A DNA stretch of 64,000 nucleotides from Flavisolibacter longurius (lineage in GTDB: Bacteria; Bacteroidota; Bacteroidia; Chitinophagales; Chitinophagaceae), in contig JACJGO010000019.1 of NCBI GenBank assembly GCA_014163555.1, forward strand, positions 56,836 to 120,835, in the 5' to 3' direction. Each line of letters starts with the position of its first letter. The first letter of the stretch is position 1. The notes beneath the pieces were generated by a model, which saw only the letters and a list, made by a program, of their open reading frames with translations, was not told the origin of the DNA and did not search any database. Shown piece by piece: positions 23,555 to 31,964 of this stretch. The position numbers and the translations under genes were made by a program.

Positions 23555-25204
23555 TTAGTTTTTGAATTTCTCCGGGTGTTTGTTATCGTGATCTGTTACT
23601 GCCTGATAGGCTTTGGCCGCTTCCAGGACCGAGGCTTCGTCGTAAAGGTTGCCGATGAAAGTAATGCTCTGCGGAAGCCCTCGCTGGTTAAATCCCATAG
23701 GTAAACAAACAACCGGGTTACCGGTAAGGTTGGTAATGGCCAATTGACGGCCGGCAAAGGAAGGCGCAATCACAACATCGTAATCTTTCATAAATGCCTG
23801 CACCTGTTCCGACAATCGCGAACGGTAGCGATTGGCGTTGATATATTCCACGGCAGGTATATACCGTCCGGCACGAAACGTTGTCGGCCAGGCAAACCGG
23901 TCTTGGCGCACCAATAAGGAATCTCTTCCTGAGCGGGTAAGTTCATCAAAAGCCGCTGCTGCTTCGGCGCCCAATATTGTGCTGATATAATTGGCCGGAT
24001 AGACGGCTGAATCGGGAAAATTGACAGCCTTCACCTGTGCACCCATTTTTTTAAACGCATCAATAACGCTCCATTCCTGGGCATCTTTAGGCAAGCGGCT
24101 GAAATAATTTTCCGCATATGCAATGCGCAACTTTTTAATATCGCGTTTTGCATTGTAGTTAAAAGCATGGTCTACCGAGCCGGGGTCTTTCTCATCAGTT
24201 CCTTTGAGGTAATAATAAATGATGGCATTGTCTTCGGCACTGCGGCTCATCGGCCCGGCTTTATCCAGGCTCCAGCAAAGCACCATCGCACCACTGCGGC
24301 TGATGGTGCCAAACGTAGGCCGTAAACCCGTGACGCCGTTCCGAGTGGATGGCGATACAATAGAACCCAAGGTTTCGGTACCAATGGCAAATGGCAACAA
24401 ACCTGCTGCTACTGCCGATCCGCTGCCGGCTGATGAACCGCTGGAGCCTTGTTGCAGGTTCCAGGGGCTGCGGGTAAAGCCGCCATACCAGCGTTCGCCC
24501 ATTGCCAGTGCACCAAGCGTAAGTTTGGCGCACAAAACAGCACCGGCTGCTTTTAATTTCGTATATACATAAGCGTTAACATCAAGCTCCTGGTCTTTGT
24601 AGGGCATAGCACCCCAGGTGGTTTTATAGCCTTTAACGGCAAACAAATCTTTCAGTCCATAGGGAATGCCATGCAGGGGCCCACGGTAAAGCCCTTTTTT
24701 TAATTCTGCATCCGCAGCTCTGGCTTCCTCCATGGCCCGTTCTTCCGTTAGGGTCACCACACACTCAAGGGTATCGGACCATTTTTTTAACCGATCCAGA
24801 AAGAATCGGGTGAGTTCTACAGATGTGATTTTCTTGTTTTTGATCAGTGATGCCAATTGTGCCACAGTGTAAAAGGCCAATTCATTCCGGTCTTTCGGGA
24901 GGGTTACATTGGCCGGCAGATCCCAGGCTATCTTTTGCTGTTTGACCGGAACCTTCGTTCCATAAGGAGCCGGGTTAAACGCAAACGGAAAGGCGAGGTC
25001 GTTCTTTGGCAGCTCTTTGTGTAGCTGAACATAAATACTCCGGGCATTGATAATATTGCCCTGCAGCGAATCAATTTCTGCTTCGGTAAAATCAAGGTCA
25101 TACAAGGTGGCTACCTGTTGCAAAAACCGGATTGAATCCTGGTGCGTTTGGGAAAAGGAAAAAAAGCTTAGGCTCAACGCAAAAGCAGTGAACAATTTTC
25201 TCAT
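23555..25204 (-). CDS. Secreted amidase (amidase-signature family)
   Basis: 549 aa with a signal peptide (MRKLFTAFALSLSFFSFSQ), so periplasmic or exported. The amidase-signature Ser-cisSer-Lys triad fits: Lys185 in PYGLKDL, the glycine/serine loop GSSGSSAGSGSAVAAG (253-268), and Ser281 in GTETLGSIVSPS. The usual GTDTGGS reads GTETLGS here, a small departure near the nucleophile. Family members hydrolyse amides and nitriles-derived amides; the substrate is unknown. First gene of the operon with the amidohydrolase. Confidence 0.94.
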   Translation of the reverse strand: MRKLFTAFALSLSFFSFSQTHQDSIRFLQQVATLYDLDFTEAEIDSLQGNIINARSIYVQLHKELPKNDLAFPFAFNPAPYGTKVPVKQQKIAWDLPANVTLPKDRNELAFYTVAQLASLIKNKKITSVELTRFFLDRLKKWSDTLECVVTLTEERAMEEARAADAELKKGLYRGPLHGIPYGLKDLFAVKGYKTTWGAMPYKDQELDVNAYVYTKLKAAGAVLCAKLTLGALAMGERWYGGFTRSPWNLQQGSSGSSAGSGSAVAAGLLPFAIGTETLGSIVSPSTRNGVTGLRPTFGTISRSGAMVLCWSLDKAGPMSRSAEDNAIIYYYLKGTDEKDPGSVDHAFNYNAKRDIKKLRIAYAENYFSRLPKDAQEWSVIDAFKKMGAQVKAVNFPDSAVYPANYISTILGAEAAAAFDELTRSGRDSLLVRQDRFAWPTTFRAGRYIPAVEYINANRYRSRLSEQVQAFMKDYDVVIAPSFAGRQLAITNLTGNPVVCLPMGFNQRGLPQSITFIGNLYDEASVLEAAKAYQAVTDHDNKHPEKFKN

Positions 25205-25296
25205 GTATTCCTATGTTTCAATTGAGGAGGCCCAATTTACGGGAAAACTTGTCTATCTGAATCATTGAATTGAACAAAGCTGTTAAGGGATTTTTC

Positions 25297-25319
25297 GAGA
25301 GCAAAATATTTTAGCTCTC
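25297..25319. repeat. Near-palindrome in the 25.2-25.4 kb spacer
   Basis: GAGAGC and GCTCTC flank an AT palindrome (AAAATATTTT). No T-run follows on either strand, so it reads as an operator or hairpin of unknown role. The rest of the 240-bp spacer shows no gene. Confidence 0.3.
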
Positions 25320-25445
25320 ACTTGAAATCTTCCCTGTAATAACGTAAGGCGAGCTTGGATAGTAGTCGGTAAGAAAGTCTGCAATGCCGAAATAAACAAA
25401 CGCAAATAAAATGAAGAAGACAAATCGGTTCTCGAAAAGAAGGAA

Positions 25446-25709
25446 TCAATAATCAACCGTTTGCAGGTGCGTTGTTACGGCATTGATAATAGCATTCATA
25501 AGTTCTTTGGAATGCGCAGGACCGGCATCTGGAAACAAGAACTGTTTTACCGAAAGTGATATAATCTTATTGCCGGGAAGCTGTTCAAAAATATAACTAT
25601 CCAGGTTACCCAAGGTGTATTCCCGGTAAAAGGGAGTGGTTCGAACAGAAACCATTGTAGTATAGGTTAACCCCTGATAGGTAAAATTGATGGAAAAGAT
25701 GCGTGCCAT
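25446..25709 (-). CDS. Hypothetical protein, 87 aa
   Basis: Soluble product with alternating strand-like segments (ARIFSINFTYQGLTYTTMVS) and a C-terminal helix (HSKELMNAIINAVTTHLQ). No family recognised. ATG start, no overlap with neighbours, and it precedes the GCS2-ATP-grasp genes on the same strand. Function unknown. Confidence 0.6.
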   Translation of the reverse strand: MARIFSINFTYQGLTYTTMVSVRTTPFYREYTLGNLDSYIFEQLPGNKIISLSVKQFLFPDAGPAHSKELMNAIINAVTTHLQTVDY

Positions 25710-25820
25710 TGGTTTGATTTACTGTGTTTAAAAACCAGGAAAGCCGCTTTGCGATTGGTTTGTTTCATCTATTGGTAACTGCCTTTAAACAAGATAAGGA
25801 ATGGAGAGTGAGTTTGCAAA

Positions 25821-26942
25821 TTAATTTTTGGGAATGCCTTCCAGGAATTGTGAGTGAATATATTCCGCTACGGTGCACAGGTCGTTGGTTTGTTCGTAAA
25901 CGGCCAGTTGCCGGTCGGCGCCAGTTCCACCCTCCAGTATTTTATGAATGTGCTTGATCCGGTCTCTCGATCCAAGATGATCCACGACATCGTCAACAAA
26001 ATCGAGCAGTTCATAAATAAGCACCCTTGTGTTTACTTCTTCTTCCTTGCCAAAATCAATCAGGTAGCCGTCGATACCATACCGGCTGGCCCGCCACTTG
26101 TTTTCGTTGATCAGGTGACGGGTGTATTGCATGAAATTCAGGTTTTGCAAACGCAGTTTATGTATCTTGGCACAGATGGCCTGGAACAAAGCCGCAAGGG
26201 AAATGGTTTCATCCACGGTAAGCGGAACATCACAGATTCTGAATTCAACCGTGTTGAAAAACGGATGCACCCTTAGGTCCCACCAGATCTTTTTTGCGTT
26301 GTCAATGCAATTGGTTTTCATCAGCAGTTTTACATAGTTGTCGTACGACTCTATGCTTTCAAATACTTCCGGGATGCCCGTGCGGGGAAACTTGTCAAAC
26401 ACTTTTGTCCGGAAAGATTTATAGCCGGTTTTGCGTCCTTCCCAAAACGGTGAGTTAGTGCTGAGTGCATAAATATGCGGCAGAAAATAACGGGTTGAAT
26501 TGGCAATATGCATGGCCATTTCGCGGGTTTCCATACCAACGTGTACGTGCAGCCCGAAAATCAGGTTGCTGCGGGCCGCTTCCTGCAGTTCATTCACAAT
26601 CTCATTGTACCGTACATGGTCGGTAATCAACTGGCTTTCCCAGTGACTAAACGGATGCGTACCGGCAGCACCAATGGCAAATCCCAATCCGCCGGCAATA
26701 TCAGAGATGGTTCGGCGCAACACCGACACATCTTTATGCGCTTCTTCAATATCGGCGCAGATGTCGGTGCCAACTTCCACTACGGCCTGGTGCATTTCAG
26801 CCTTTACCTTGTCCTTGATCATTTTCTGACCCTCGTGCACTATTTTCTGCTCATGGCTTTTCAGCTCTTTCGTAGCCGGGTCCATAACCATGTATTCTTC
26901 TTCCACGCCCAGTGTGAAGGATTTATAATTGATGTTTGCCAT
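25821..26942 (-). CDS. Carboxylate-amine ligase, GCS2 / YbdK family
   Basis: 373 aa of the glutamate-cysteine ligase 2 family (COG2170), which joins an amine to the gamma-carboxylate of glutamate or a similar acid with ATP. Motifs: FTLGVEEEYMVMDP at the N-terminus (metal-binding acids), HPFSHWES, FGLHVHVGM, and EFRICDVPLTVDE. True glutathione synthesis is unlikely, because this phylum makes bacillithiol (bshC in this window). Its ATP-grasp neighbour 116 bp upstream on the same strand suggests they act together on an unknown amide product. Confidence 0.93.
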   Translation of the reverse strand: MANINYKSFTLGVEEEYMVMDPATKELKSHEQKIVHEGQKMIKDKVKAEMHQAVVEVGTDICADIEEAHKDVSVLRRTISDIAGGLGFAIGAAGTHPFSHWESQLITDHVRYNEIVNELQEAARSNLIFGLHVHVGMETREMAMHIANSTRYFLPHIYALSTNSPFWEGRKTGYKSFRTKVFDKFPRTGIPEVFESIESYDNYVKLLMKTNCIDNAKKIWWDLRVHPFFNTVEFRICDVPLTVDETISLAALFQAICAKIHKLRLQNLNFMQYTRHLINENKWRASRYGIDGYLIDFGKEEEVNTRVLIYELLDFVDDVVDHLGSRDRIKHIHKILEGGTGADRQLAVYEQTNDLCTVAEYIHSQFLEGIPKN

Positions 26943-27058
26943 GCATTTATTTTTGGCGGCTTCCTGCTTTTCTTAAACAGAATTTTGCAATGATGTTGCC
27001 GGCCGGTGTCTTTTAAAAAGAAATGTATAATGAGCGGTAATCAGCATTAAGTTAATCG

Positions 27059-28036
27059 CTAGGATTTGTTTTTTGATGGCTTGCTTGTAGATAACGGACG
27101 ACTCACACTGTCCTTAACGTAATCACCCCAGGTGAGGTTGTCCTGCCCGTCCACTTGCGCAAGTGCTCTTTCAATGGCATAGTTGGCGGCTGTTTCCACC
27201 ACCCATTCAAAGTTCTTTTCGCCCACACTGGTGCGTTCGGCATCCGGCGCCGGGTTGCCAAAGTCAATGGCATAAGGCACCCCATCCCGAATGGCCAGTT
27301 CTACCGTATTGAAATCATAACCCAAGGCGCGGTTGATCTGCAATACAATTTCCCCCATCTGCTCCAGCCTTTCCTGCGAAGGAGTAAAACTGGCTTGGTA
27401 GCGCAGGTGATGCGGGTTGCGGGGTTCGTAAGGCATTATGCGAACATGCTTTCCACCGATGCAATAACAGCGGTAATATTCCGAGAAGACAATCTCTTCC
27501 TGTAGCAGCATCACCAGTTGACCGGTTTCTGCATGCTTCTCATAAAATTCTTCCCTGTTTTCCAATTTATATACATTCTTCCAGCCGCCGCCGGCATAAG
27601 GCTTCATGTAAGCGGGGAAACCGACATATTGAAAAATGTGCTCCCAGTCGAGCGGGTAGGAGAGGTTGGAAAAAGATTCGCCTTTTGTATCGGTTGGCAT
27701 TTCGTAAGAAGGCAGGATAACGGTTTTGGGTACCGGTACACCCACTTTTACCATGAGGCAATTATTGAAAAATTTATCATCGGCACTCCACCAAAAAGGG
27801 TTGTTGATAACCGCCGTGCCGGTCATGGCGGCATTTTTTAAATAAGTGCGGTAAAACGGAACATCCTGCGAAATACGGTCGACAATAACAGCATAACCGG
27901 TTGGATCACCCTGGATAACTTTTTCTATTCTGACGGGTTCAGCTACAATGCCTTCAATTCCTTTGCTGTTCACTCTTTCAATAAAAGCCATGGGAAAGCT
28001 GCGTTCCTGTCCAAAGAGAATTCCAATTTTTTTCAT
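27059..28036 (-). CDS. ATP-grasp ligase-like protein
   Basis: 325 aa, RimK-like ATP-grasp layout. There is a pre-ATP-grasp domain in residues 1-110, then FPAYMKPYAGGGWKNVYKLE with the nucleotide-contact lysine, and EIVFSEYYRCYCIGGKHVRI, and NTVELAIRDGVPYAIDFGNPAPD carrying metal-binding acidic residues. Such enzymes form carboxylate-amine bonds through an acylphosphate. Located beside the GCS2 ligase and next to (divergent from) an esterase, it is the second ligase of the proposed system. Confidence 0.88.
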   Translation of the reverse strand: MKKIGILFGQERSFPMAFIERVNSKGIEGIVAEPVRIEKVIQGDPTGYAVIVDRISQDVPFYRTYLKNAAMTGTAVINNPFWWSADDKFFNNCLMVKVGVPVPKTVILPSYEMPTDTKGESFSNLSYPLDWEHIFQYVGFPAYMKPYAGGGWKNVYKLENREEFYEKHAETGQLVMLLQEEIVFSEYYRCYCIGGKHVRIMPYEPRNPHHLRYQASFTPSQERLEQMGEIVLQINRALGYDFNTVELAIRDGVPYAIDFGNPAPDAERTSVGEKNFEWVVETAANYAIERALAQVDGQDNLTWGDYVKDSVSRPLSTSKPSKNKS

Positions 28037-28142
28037 GTAAGCGGGTTTAATGTCCTGTTCAGGGTTAAAAAATACAATTTAATATGAAAGCAAAAAAAAT
28101 ATCTTGCCACCGAAATCTTTTTCTTCTTTTTCTGCCCGCACC

Positions 28143-28150
28143 TATATTTA
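28143..28150 (+). promoter_or_regulatory. Esterase promoter, TATATTTA
   Basis: TAnnTTTG-type box with last base A, 5 nt before the ATG at 28156; it supports that start and a leaderless mRNA. Confidence 0.5.
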
Positions 28151-28155
28151 CAGCT

Positions 28156-28995
28156 ATGCTTATCGACGAATTATCCAATATCCTTGTTGAACAAAAAGCC
28201 ATTGCTTCACACCATCTTAAACGGTATATCATAATTGATGTGTACCGCCCAAAAACATTCCTCCCTGCAGAACCATTAACCTTATTGCTCCTGAACGACG
28301 GCCAAAATGCAGAGGAAATGGCGCTGCCGAAAATGCTGAACGGTTTACTGAAGTCAGGACAAGTGCAACCCCTGCTTTGCGTGGGAATTCATTGCAACAA
28401 AGACCGCATAGATGAATATGGAACAGCAGGTGTGGAAGATTATGCCGGCCGGGGCAAAAAAGCCGGCGCTTACCAGCAGTTTATTGTTGACGAATTGATT
28501 CCTTTCCTGCATACAGAATATGCGGTGGTGGGGTTTCATCAAAAAGCGATTGCCGGCTTTTCGATGGGTGGCCTATCGGCAATCAATACACTATTTAATT
28601 ACACCGATGTATTTGCTGCTGCCGGTGTTTTTTCGGGATCGCTGTGGTGGCGTTCCAAAGACCTGGCAGATGGCTACGACGATGATCAGCACCGTATTCT
28701 GCACCAGTTGGTGCGAAAGCAAAAACACCTGCCCGGCAAACGGTTTTATTTTACCACAGGCTCCTTGGATGAAACGGCTGACCGCAACAACAATGGCATT
28801 ATCGACTCTATCGATGACACCCTGGACCTGATCAAAGAACTGGAAGGCATTGGATACATAAACGGAAACGATATTTTTTACCAGAACGATGAAGAAGGCC
28901 GGCACGATGTGGCTACCTGGGCCAAATCGTTGCCACAGTTTTTACTATGGCTGGCGCCGCCGGTAACTTCAGGCGTATCATTTTCTACACGATAA
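28156..28995 (+). CDS. Alpha/beta-hydrolase esterase, esterase D-like
   Basis: 279 aa from the ATG at 28156 (MLIDELSNILVEQKAIASHH). The frame is open to 28084, but a -7 box sits between. The nucleophile elbow is AGFSMGGLS (GxSxxG), the acid is probably in GSLDETADRN, and the histidine in EEGRHDVATWAKSLP. It belongs to the esterase D (Fes/EsteraseD-like) group, some of which hydrolyse siderophore or ester-linked amino-acid compounds. No signal peptide with this start. It is divergent from the ATP-grasp gene (gap ~120 bp). Confidence 0.9.
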   Translation: MLIDELSNILVEQKAIASHHLKRYIIIDVYRPKTFLPAEPLTLLLLNDGQNAEEMALPKMLNGLLKSGQVQPLLCVGIHCNKDRIDEYGTAGVEDYAGRGKKAGAYQQFIVDELIPFLHTEYAVVGFHQKAIAGFSMGGLSAINTLFNYTDVFAAAGVFSGSLWWRSKDLADGYDDDQHRILHQLVRKQKHLPGKRFYFTTGSLDETADRNNNGIIDSIDDTLDLIKELEGIGYINGNDIFYQNDEEGRHDVATWAKSLPQFLLWLAPPVTSGVSFSTR

Positions 28996-29147
28996 ATCTT
29001 TTCTGAATCCCAGGTTTCCTGTATCACGTTTCGATGTGAAATGAATACAATTTGTAAGGCCGAAAAGGATTGTTAATCCGGAAGTTGTCGGTTTGTTTTG
29101 CCTTGTTTGAGAAGCGAAGGCCTGCATTTTCCACCTGCACTTGCACT

Positions 29148-29155
29148 TACCTTTG
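29148..29155 (+). promoter_or_regulatory. ribBA promoter, TACCTTTG
   Basis: Exact TAnnTTTG, 14 nt before the ATG at 29170. No FMN riboswitch is visible upstream. Confidence 0.65.
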
Positions 29156-29169
29156 TGCAAAGTTTTTCT

Positions 29170-30378
29170 ATGCTGGATAGTATCGAGAGTGCCATTGAGG
29201 ACATCAAGGCCGGGAAAATGGTGATTGTGGTGGATGATGAAGATCGTGAGAACGAAGGCGATTTCATCACCGCAGCCCATAATGTAACACCGGAGGTCAT
29301 CAACTTTATGAGCAAACATGGCCGCGGCTTGATTTGTGTGCCCATGCTGGAAGAGCGTTGTAAAGAGCTTGGTCTTACCCTGATGGTAAACAACAATACC
29401 GCCCTGCATGAAACGGCTTTTACGGTTTCCGTTGACTTGCTGGGCCATGGCTGTACAACCGGCATCTCGGCCCATGACCGGGCCAAAACCATCCAGGCCC
29501 TGATCGATCCTGCTACCGATCCTGCCGACATGGGAAAGCCGGGGCATATTTTTCCGCTCATCGCCAAAAAAGGCGGTGTTCTGCGCCGTGCCGGCCATAC
29601 CGAAGCGGCTGTGGACCTTGCCCGTTTGGCCGGTTTTGAACCGGCCGGGGTGCTGGTGGAAATTATGAACGACGACGGTTCGATGGCCCGCTTACCGGAG
29701 TTGCGGGAGATTGCCGAAAAATTTGATTTCAAGATCATTTCCATCAAAGACCTGATCGAGTACCGCATCAAACGTGATTCGCTGATTGATGAAATTGTAA
29801 GGGTGGACATGCCCACCAAGTGGGGGCATTTTAAACTCGTAGCCTTCCAGGAAAAAAATTCACCCAACGAACACCTCGCCCTGATCAAAGGAACTTGGGA
29901 GCCCGGCGAGCCGGTGCTGGTAAGGGTTCACTCTTCCTGTTTTACCGGCGATATTCTGGGGTCAATGCGCTGCGATTGCGGCGAACAGCTTCACCAGGCC
30001 ATGGAGATGGTGGAAGAAGAAGGCAAAGGCGTAATTCTTTACATGAACCAGGAAGGCCGCGGCATTGGGCTGCTGAATAAACTGAAGGCCTACCGCCTGC
30101 AGGAAGAAGGTTTGGATACAGTGGAAGCCAACCTGCACCTAGGATTTCAAACCGATCAGCGGGACTATGGCGTAGGGGCGCAGATCCTGCGCCACCTGGG
30201 CATTTGCAAGCTTCGTCTTATTTCCAATAATCCAAAAAAGCGGGTTGGATTGATTGGGTATGGTTTGGAGATAGTGGAAAATGTGCCGATCAAAGTAAAT
30301 CCGAATCCGCACAATGAACGGTACCTGCAAACAAAGCGGGATAAGATGGGACATGAACTGAACCCCTTGTCACCATAA
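29170..30378 (+). CDS. ribBA: Bifunctional DHBP synthase / GTP cyclohydrolase II (RibBA)
   Basis: Riboflavin synthesis: the RibB part makes 3,4-dihydroxy-2-butanone 4-phosphate, and the RibA part opens GTP. 402 aa starting [18 protein letters not shown]. RibB region (1-200): [12 protein letters not shown], the metal-binding acidic signature, and [17 protein letters not shown]. RibA region (~205-400): [20 protein letters not shown] with three cysteine zinc ligands, and [10 protein letters not shown]. It stands apart from ribD (57.6 kb). Both domains look intact. Confidence 0.97.
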   Translation: MLDSIESAIEDIKAGKMVIVVDDEDRENEGDFITAAHNVTPEVINFMSKHGRGLICVPMLEERCKELGLTLMVNNNTALHETAFTVSVDLLGHGCTTGISAHDRAKTIQALIDPATDPADMGKPGHIFPLIAKKGGVLRRAGHTEAAVDLARLAGFEPAGVLVEIMNDDGSMARLPELREIAEKFDFKIISIKDLIEYRIKRDSLIDEIVRVDMPTKWGHFKLVAFQEKNSPNEHLALIKGTWEPGEPVLVRVHSSCFTGDILGSMRCDCGEQLHQAMEMVEEEGKGVILYMNQEGRGIGLLNKLKAYRLQEEGLDTVEANLHLGFQTDQRDYGVGAQILRHLGICKLRLISNNPKKRVGLIGYGLEIVENVPIKVNPNPHNERYLQTKRDKMGHELNPLSP

Positions 30379-30381
30379 GTC

Positions 30382-30413
30382 CCCCTGTCCCTGCCTGAGT
30401 CGGGGAGACTTAG
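30382..30413. repeat. Long inverted repeat, left arm
   Basis: CCCCTGTCCC (30382-30391) and GGAGACTTAG (30404-30413). Both blocks recur, reverse-complemented and in mirrored order, at 30635-30662. Confidence 0.8.
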
Positions 30414-30551
30414 ATCAATCAGCGTTTACACATTTCGCCATTTCTGAAAGCAGAAAGATGTTGTTGGACTGCCGAATAGAATTACTGAATGTACAAGAGT
30501 GCGACGCAACGGAAGTTAAATAGATGTAACTAAGCTTAGTACATAAAAAAG

Positions 30552-30583
30552 AAAATGCCTGTTTTAAGAACAGGCATTTTATT
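30552..30583. terminator. Bidirectional terminator after ribBA
   Basis: AAAATGCCTGTT and AACAGGCATTTT around TTAAG, with a T-run on each strand. It sits between ribBA and the convergent SPOR gene, inside the long inverted repeat. Confidence 0.88.
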
Positions 30584-30634
30584 AAGATAAACTTTATTTA
30601 GAAGAAAGATTGAGAGTCAAAAAGTCTGTCAGAC

Positions 30635-30662
30635 CTAAGTCTCCTCTTCAGGGGGACAGGGG
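30635..30662. repeat. Long inverted repeat, right arm
   Basis: CTAAGTCTCC (30635-30644) and GGGACAGGGG (30653-30662), reverse complements of the left arm blocks. It ends 3 bp before the SPOR gene stop. Confidence 0.8.
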
Positions 30663-30664
30663 AA

Positions 30665-31102
30665 TTAATCCTCCTGCGGATCCAGTTCGGGTTTCACTTC
30701 AATGACATCGCTGATAATAAAAACACCTTTTGGGAAAATTTTATTCATCAGGGCTTGATAACGTTTGGCGTCATCTCTCGTTTTAAAGTTGCCGGCCTTC
30801 AGGCGAAAAAACGGTGACTGGTACGTGAGGTAAGCTTTCTGGTCAGGGAAATGCGTGTACACTTTTGTTTTCGCTGCAATGGCTTCTTCGCGGTTGTTGG
30901 TGTTCATTACCATCAGGCGGTAACCCCGCATGGTGCGGCCAGAAATCCGTTTGGAACGTTCGTTGATGGCGGCCTGTTTTTTTACAAGGGCATCAATGCG
31001 ATCGTCTTTGTGCACGACCAGGGTTGGTGCTGTGGTTGTGCTTTCCTGCGCAAATGATGTTTTTAGTACAAATAAACTAACGAGAAGCAACAATTTTTTC
31101 AT
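30665..31102 (-). CDS. SPOR-domain secreted protein
   Basis: 145 aa with signal peptide MKKLLLLVSLFVLKTSFAQ; the frame is open upstream, but this ATG gives the clean signal and has a promoter 25 nt before it. The C-terminal ~70 residues match the SPOR fold (SPFFRLKAGNFKTRDDAKRY then GVFIISDVIEV), which binds denuded peptidoglycan at septa. Without a transmembrane anchor it should be periplasmic. Confidence 0.85.
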   Translation of the reverse strand: MKKLLLLVSLFVLKTSFAQESTTTAPTLVVHKDDRIDALVKKQAAINERSKRISGRTMRGYRLMVMNTNNREEAIAAKTKVYTHFPDQKAYLTYQSPFFRLKAGNFKTRDDAKRYQALMNKIFPKGVFIISDVIEVKPELDPQED

Positions 31103-31127
31103 ACGAACGATTGTTGGTGGACAATAA

Positions 31128-31135
31128 CAAAAATA
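31128..31135 (-). promoter_or_regulatory. SPOR gene promoter, TATTTTTG
   Basis: Exact TAnnTTTG on the minus strand, 25 nt before the ATG at 31102. Confidence 0.55.
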
Positions 31136-31225
31136 CAGCCAGTGTTGTTTTCTAACTGTTAATTGGTGTGTTGCGATAGAAGTGGTTTCACTCACAATTT
31201 ACTAAAGGTATTTTAGCAACGGCTA

Positions 31226-31894
31226 CTAATAATTGCCTGTGCCGCTTTCACCGTTTACAATGGCTACCGAAGCACTGCAGCCAAGCCTTGTCGCTCCGGC
31301 TTCAACCAGTTCACGGGCAAAGGCTGCCGTTTTAATGCCGCCACTGGCTTTGATCGCTATGGTTTCGGTCAGGTGTTGCCGCATGAGCCGAACCGCTTCC
31401 ACTGATGCGCCTTTGTCGGCGTACCCGGTTGAAGTTTTTAAAAACTGTACAGGGTAATGCTGGTAGAGTTCACAACACTTGATAATTTCTTCGTTAGTGA
31501 GTACACCGCTTTCAATAATGATCTTCAGGGTTTTTCCAGCTTCATTGGTAAGGTTGGAAATAACACCCACTTCCGTTTCAACATAGGCAAGATCGTTGCT
31601 TTTAAAAGCAGCCAGGTTCATCACCATGTCCAGTTCATCGGCGCCTTCCTCTATGGCAATCTTTGCTTCCTGCAGTTTTGTGTTGTAATGATGGTAGCCA
31701 AACGGAAATCCAATGACCGTGGCCACTTTTGCCGGTGAATCCAGCAATAGTTTTTTGGCATCCTGCACAAAGTAAGGCGGCACGCAAACCGCCGCAAAAC
31801 AATGCTCCTGTGCTTCCTTGCAAATGCGGTCGATATCGGCCGTAGTTGTAACGTTTTTTAACACGGTATGATCGATAAAAGGGGCCAGCTGCAT
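31226..31894 (-). CDS. deoC: Deoxyribose-phosphate aldolase
   Basis: Class I aldolase that splits 2-deoxyribose 5-phosphate to glyceraldehyde 3-phosphate and acetaldehyde. 222 aa, normal length. Key residues: Lys153 in FLKTSTGYAD forms the Schiff base, Asp89 in DELDMVMN, and the second lysine in IKASGGIK. The N-terminus IDHTVLKNVTT is the DeoC signature. It lies 31 bp or more from neighbours, monocistronic by appearance. Confidence 0.97.
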   Translation of the reverse strand: MQLAPFIDHTVLKNVTTTADIDRICKEAQEHCFAAVCVPPYFVQDAKKLLLDSPAKVATVIGFPFGYHHYNTKLQEAKIAIEEGADELDMVMNLAAFKSNDLAYVETEVGVISNLTNEAGKTLKIIIESGVLTNEEIIKCCELYQHYPVQFLKTSTGYADKGASVEAVRLMRQHLTETIAIKASGGIKTAAFARELVEAGATRLGCSASVAIVNGESGTGNY

Positions 31895-31964
31895 GTGAAA
31901 AAGTTGTTATTTTTAGCGCTATTAAAATCTCTCTATTTACAAAGTAATCTAAAAGCCATTAAAC

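Noticed and set aside
29000..29169. FMN riboswitch before ribBA
   Set aside because: The conserved FMN aptamer elements are absent; only a TACCTTTG promoter is seen.
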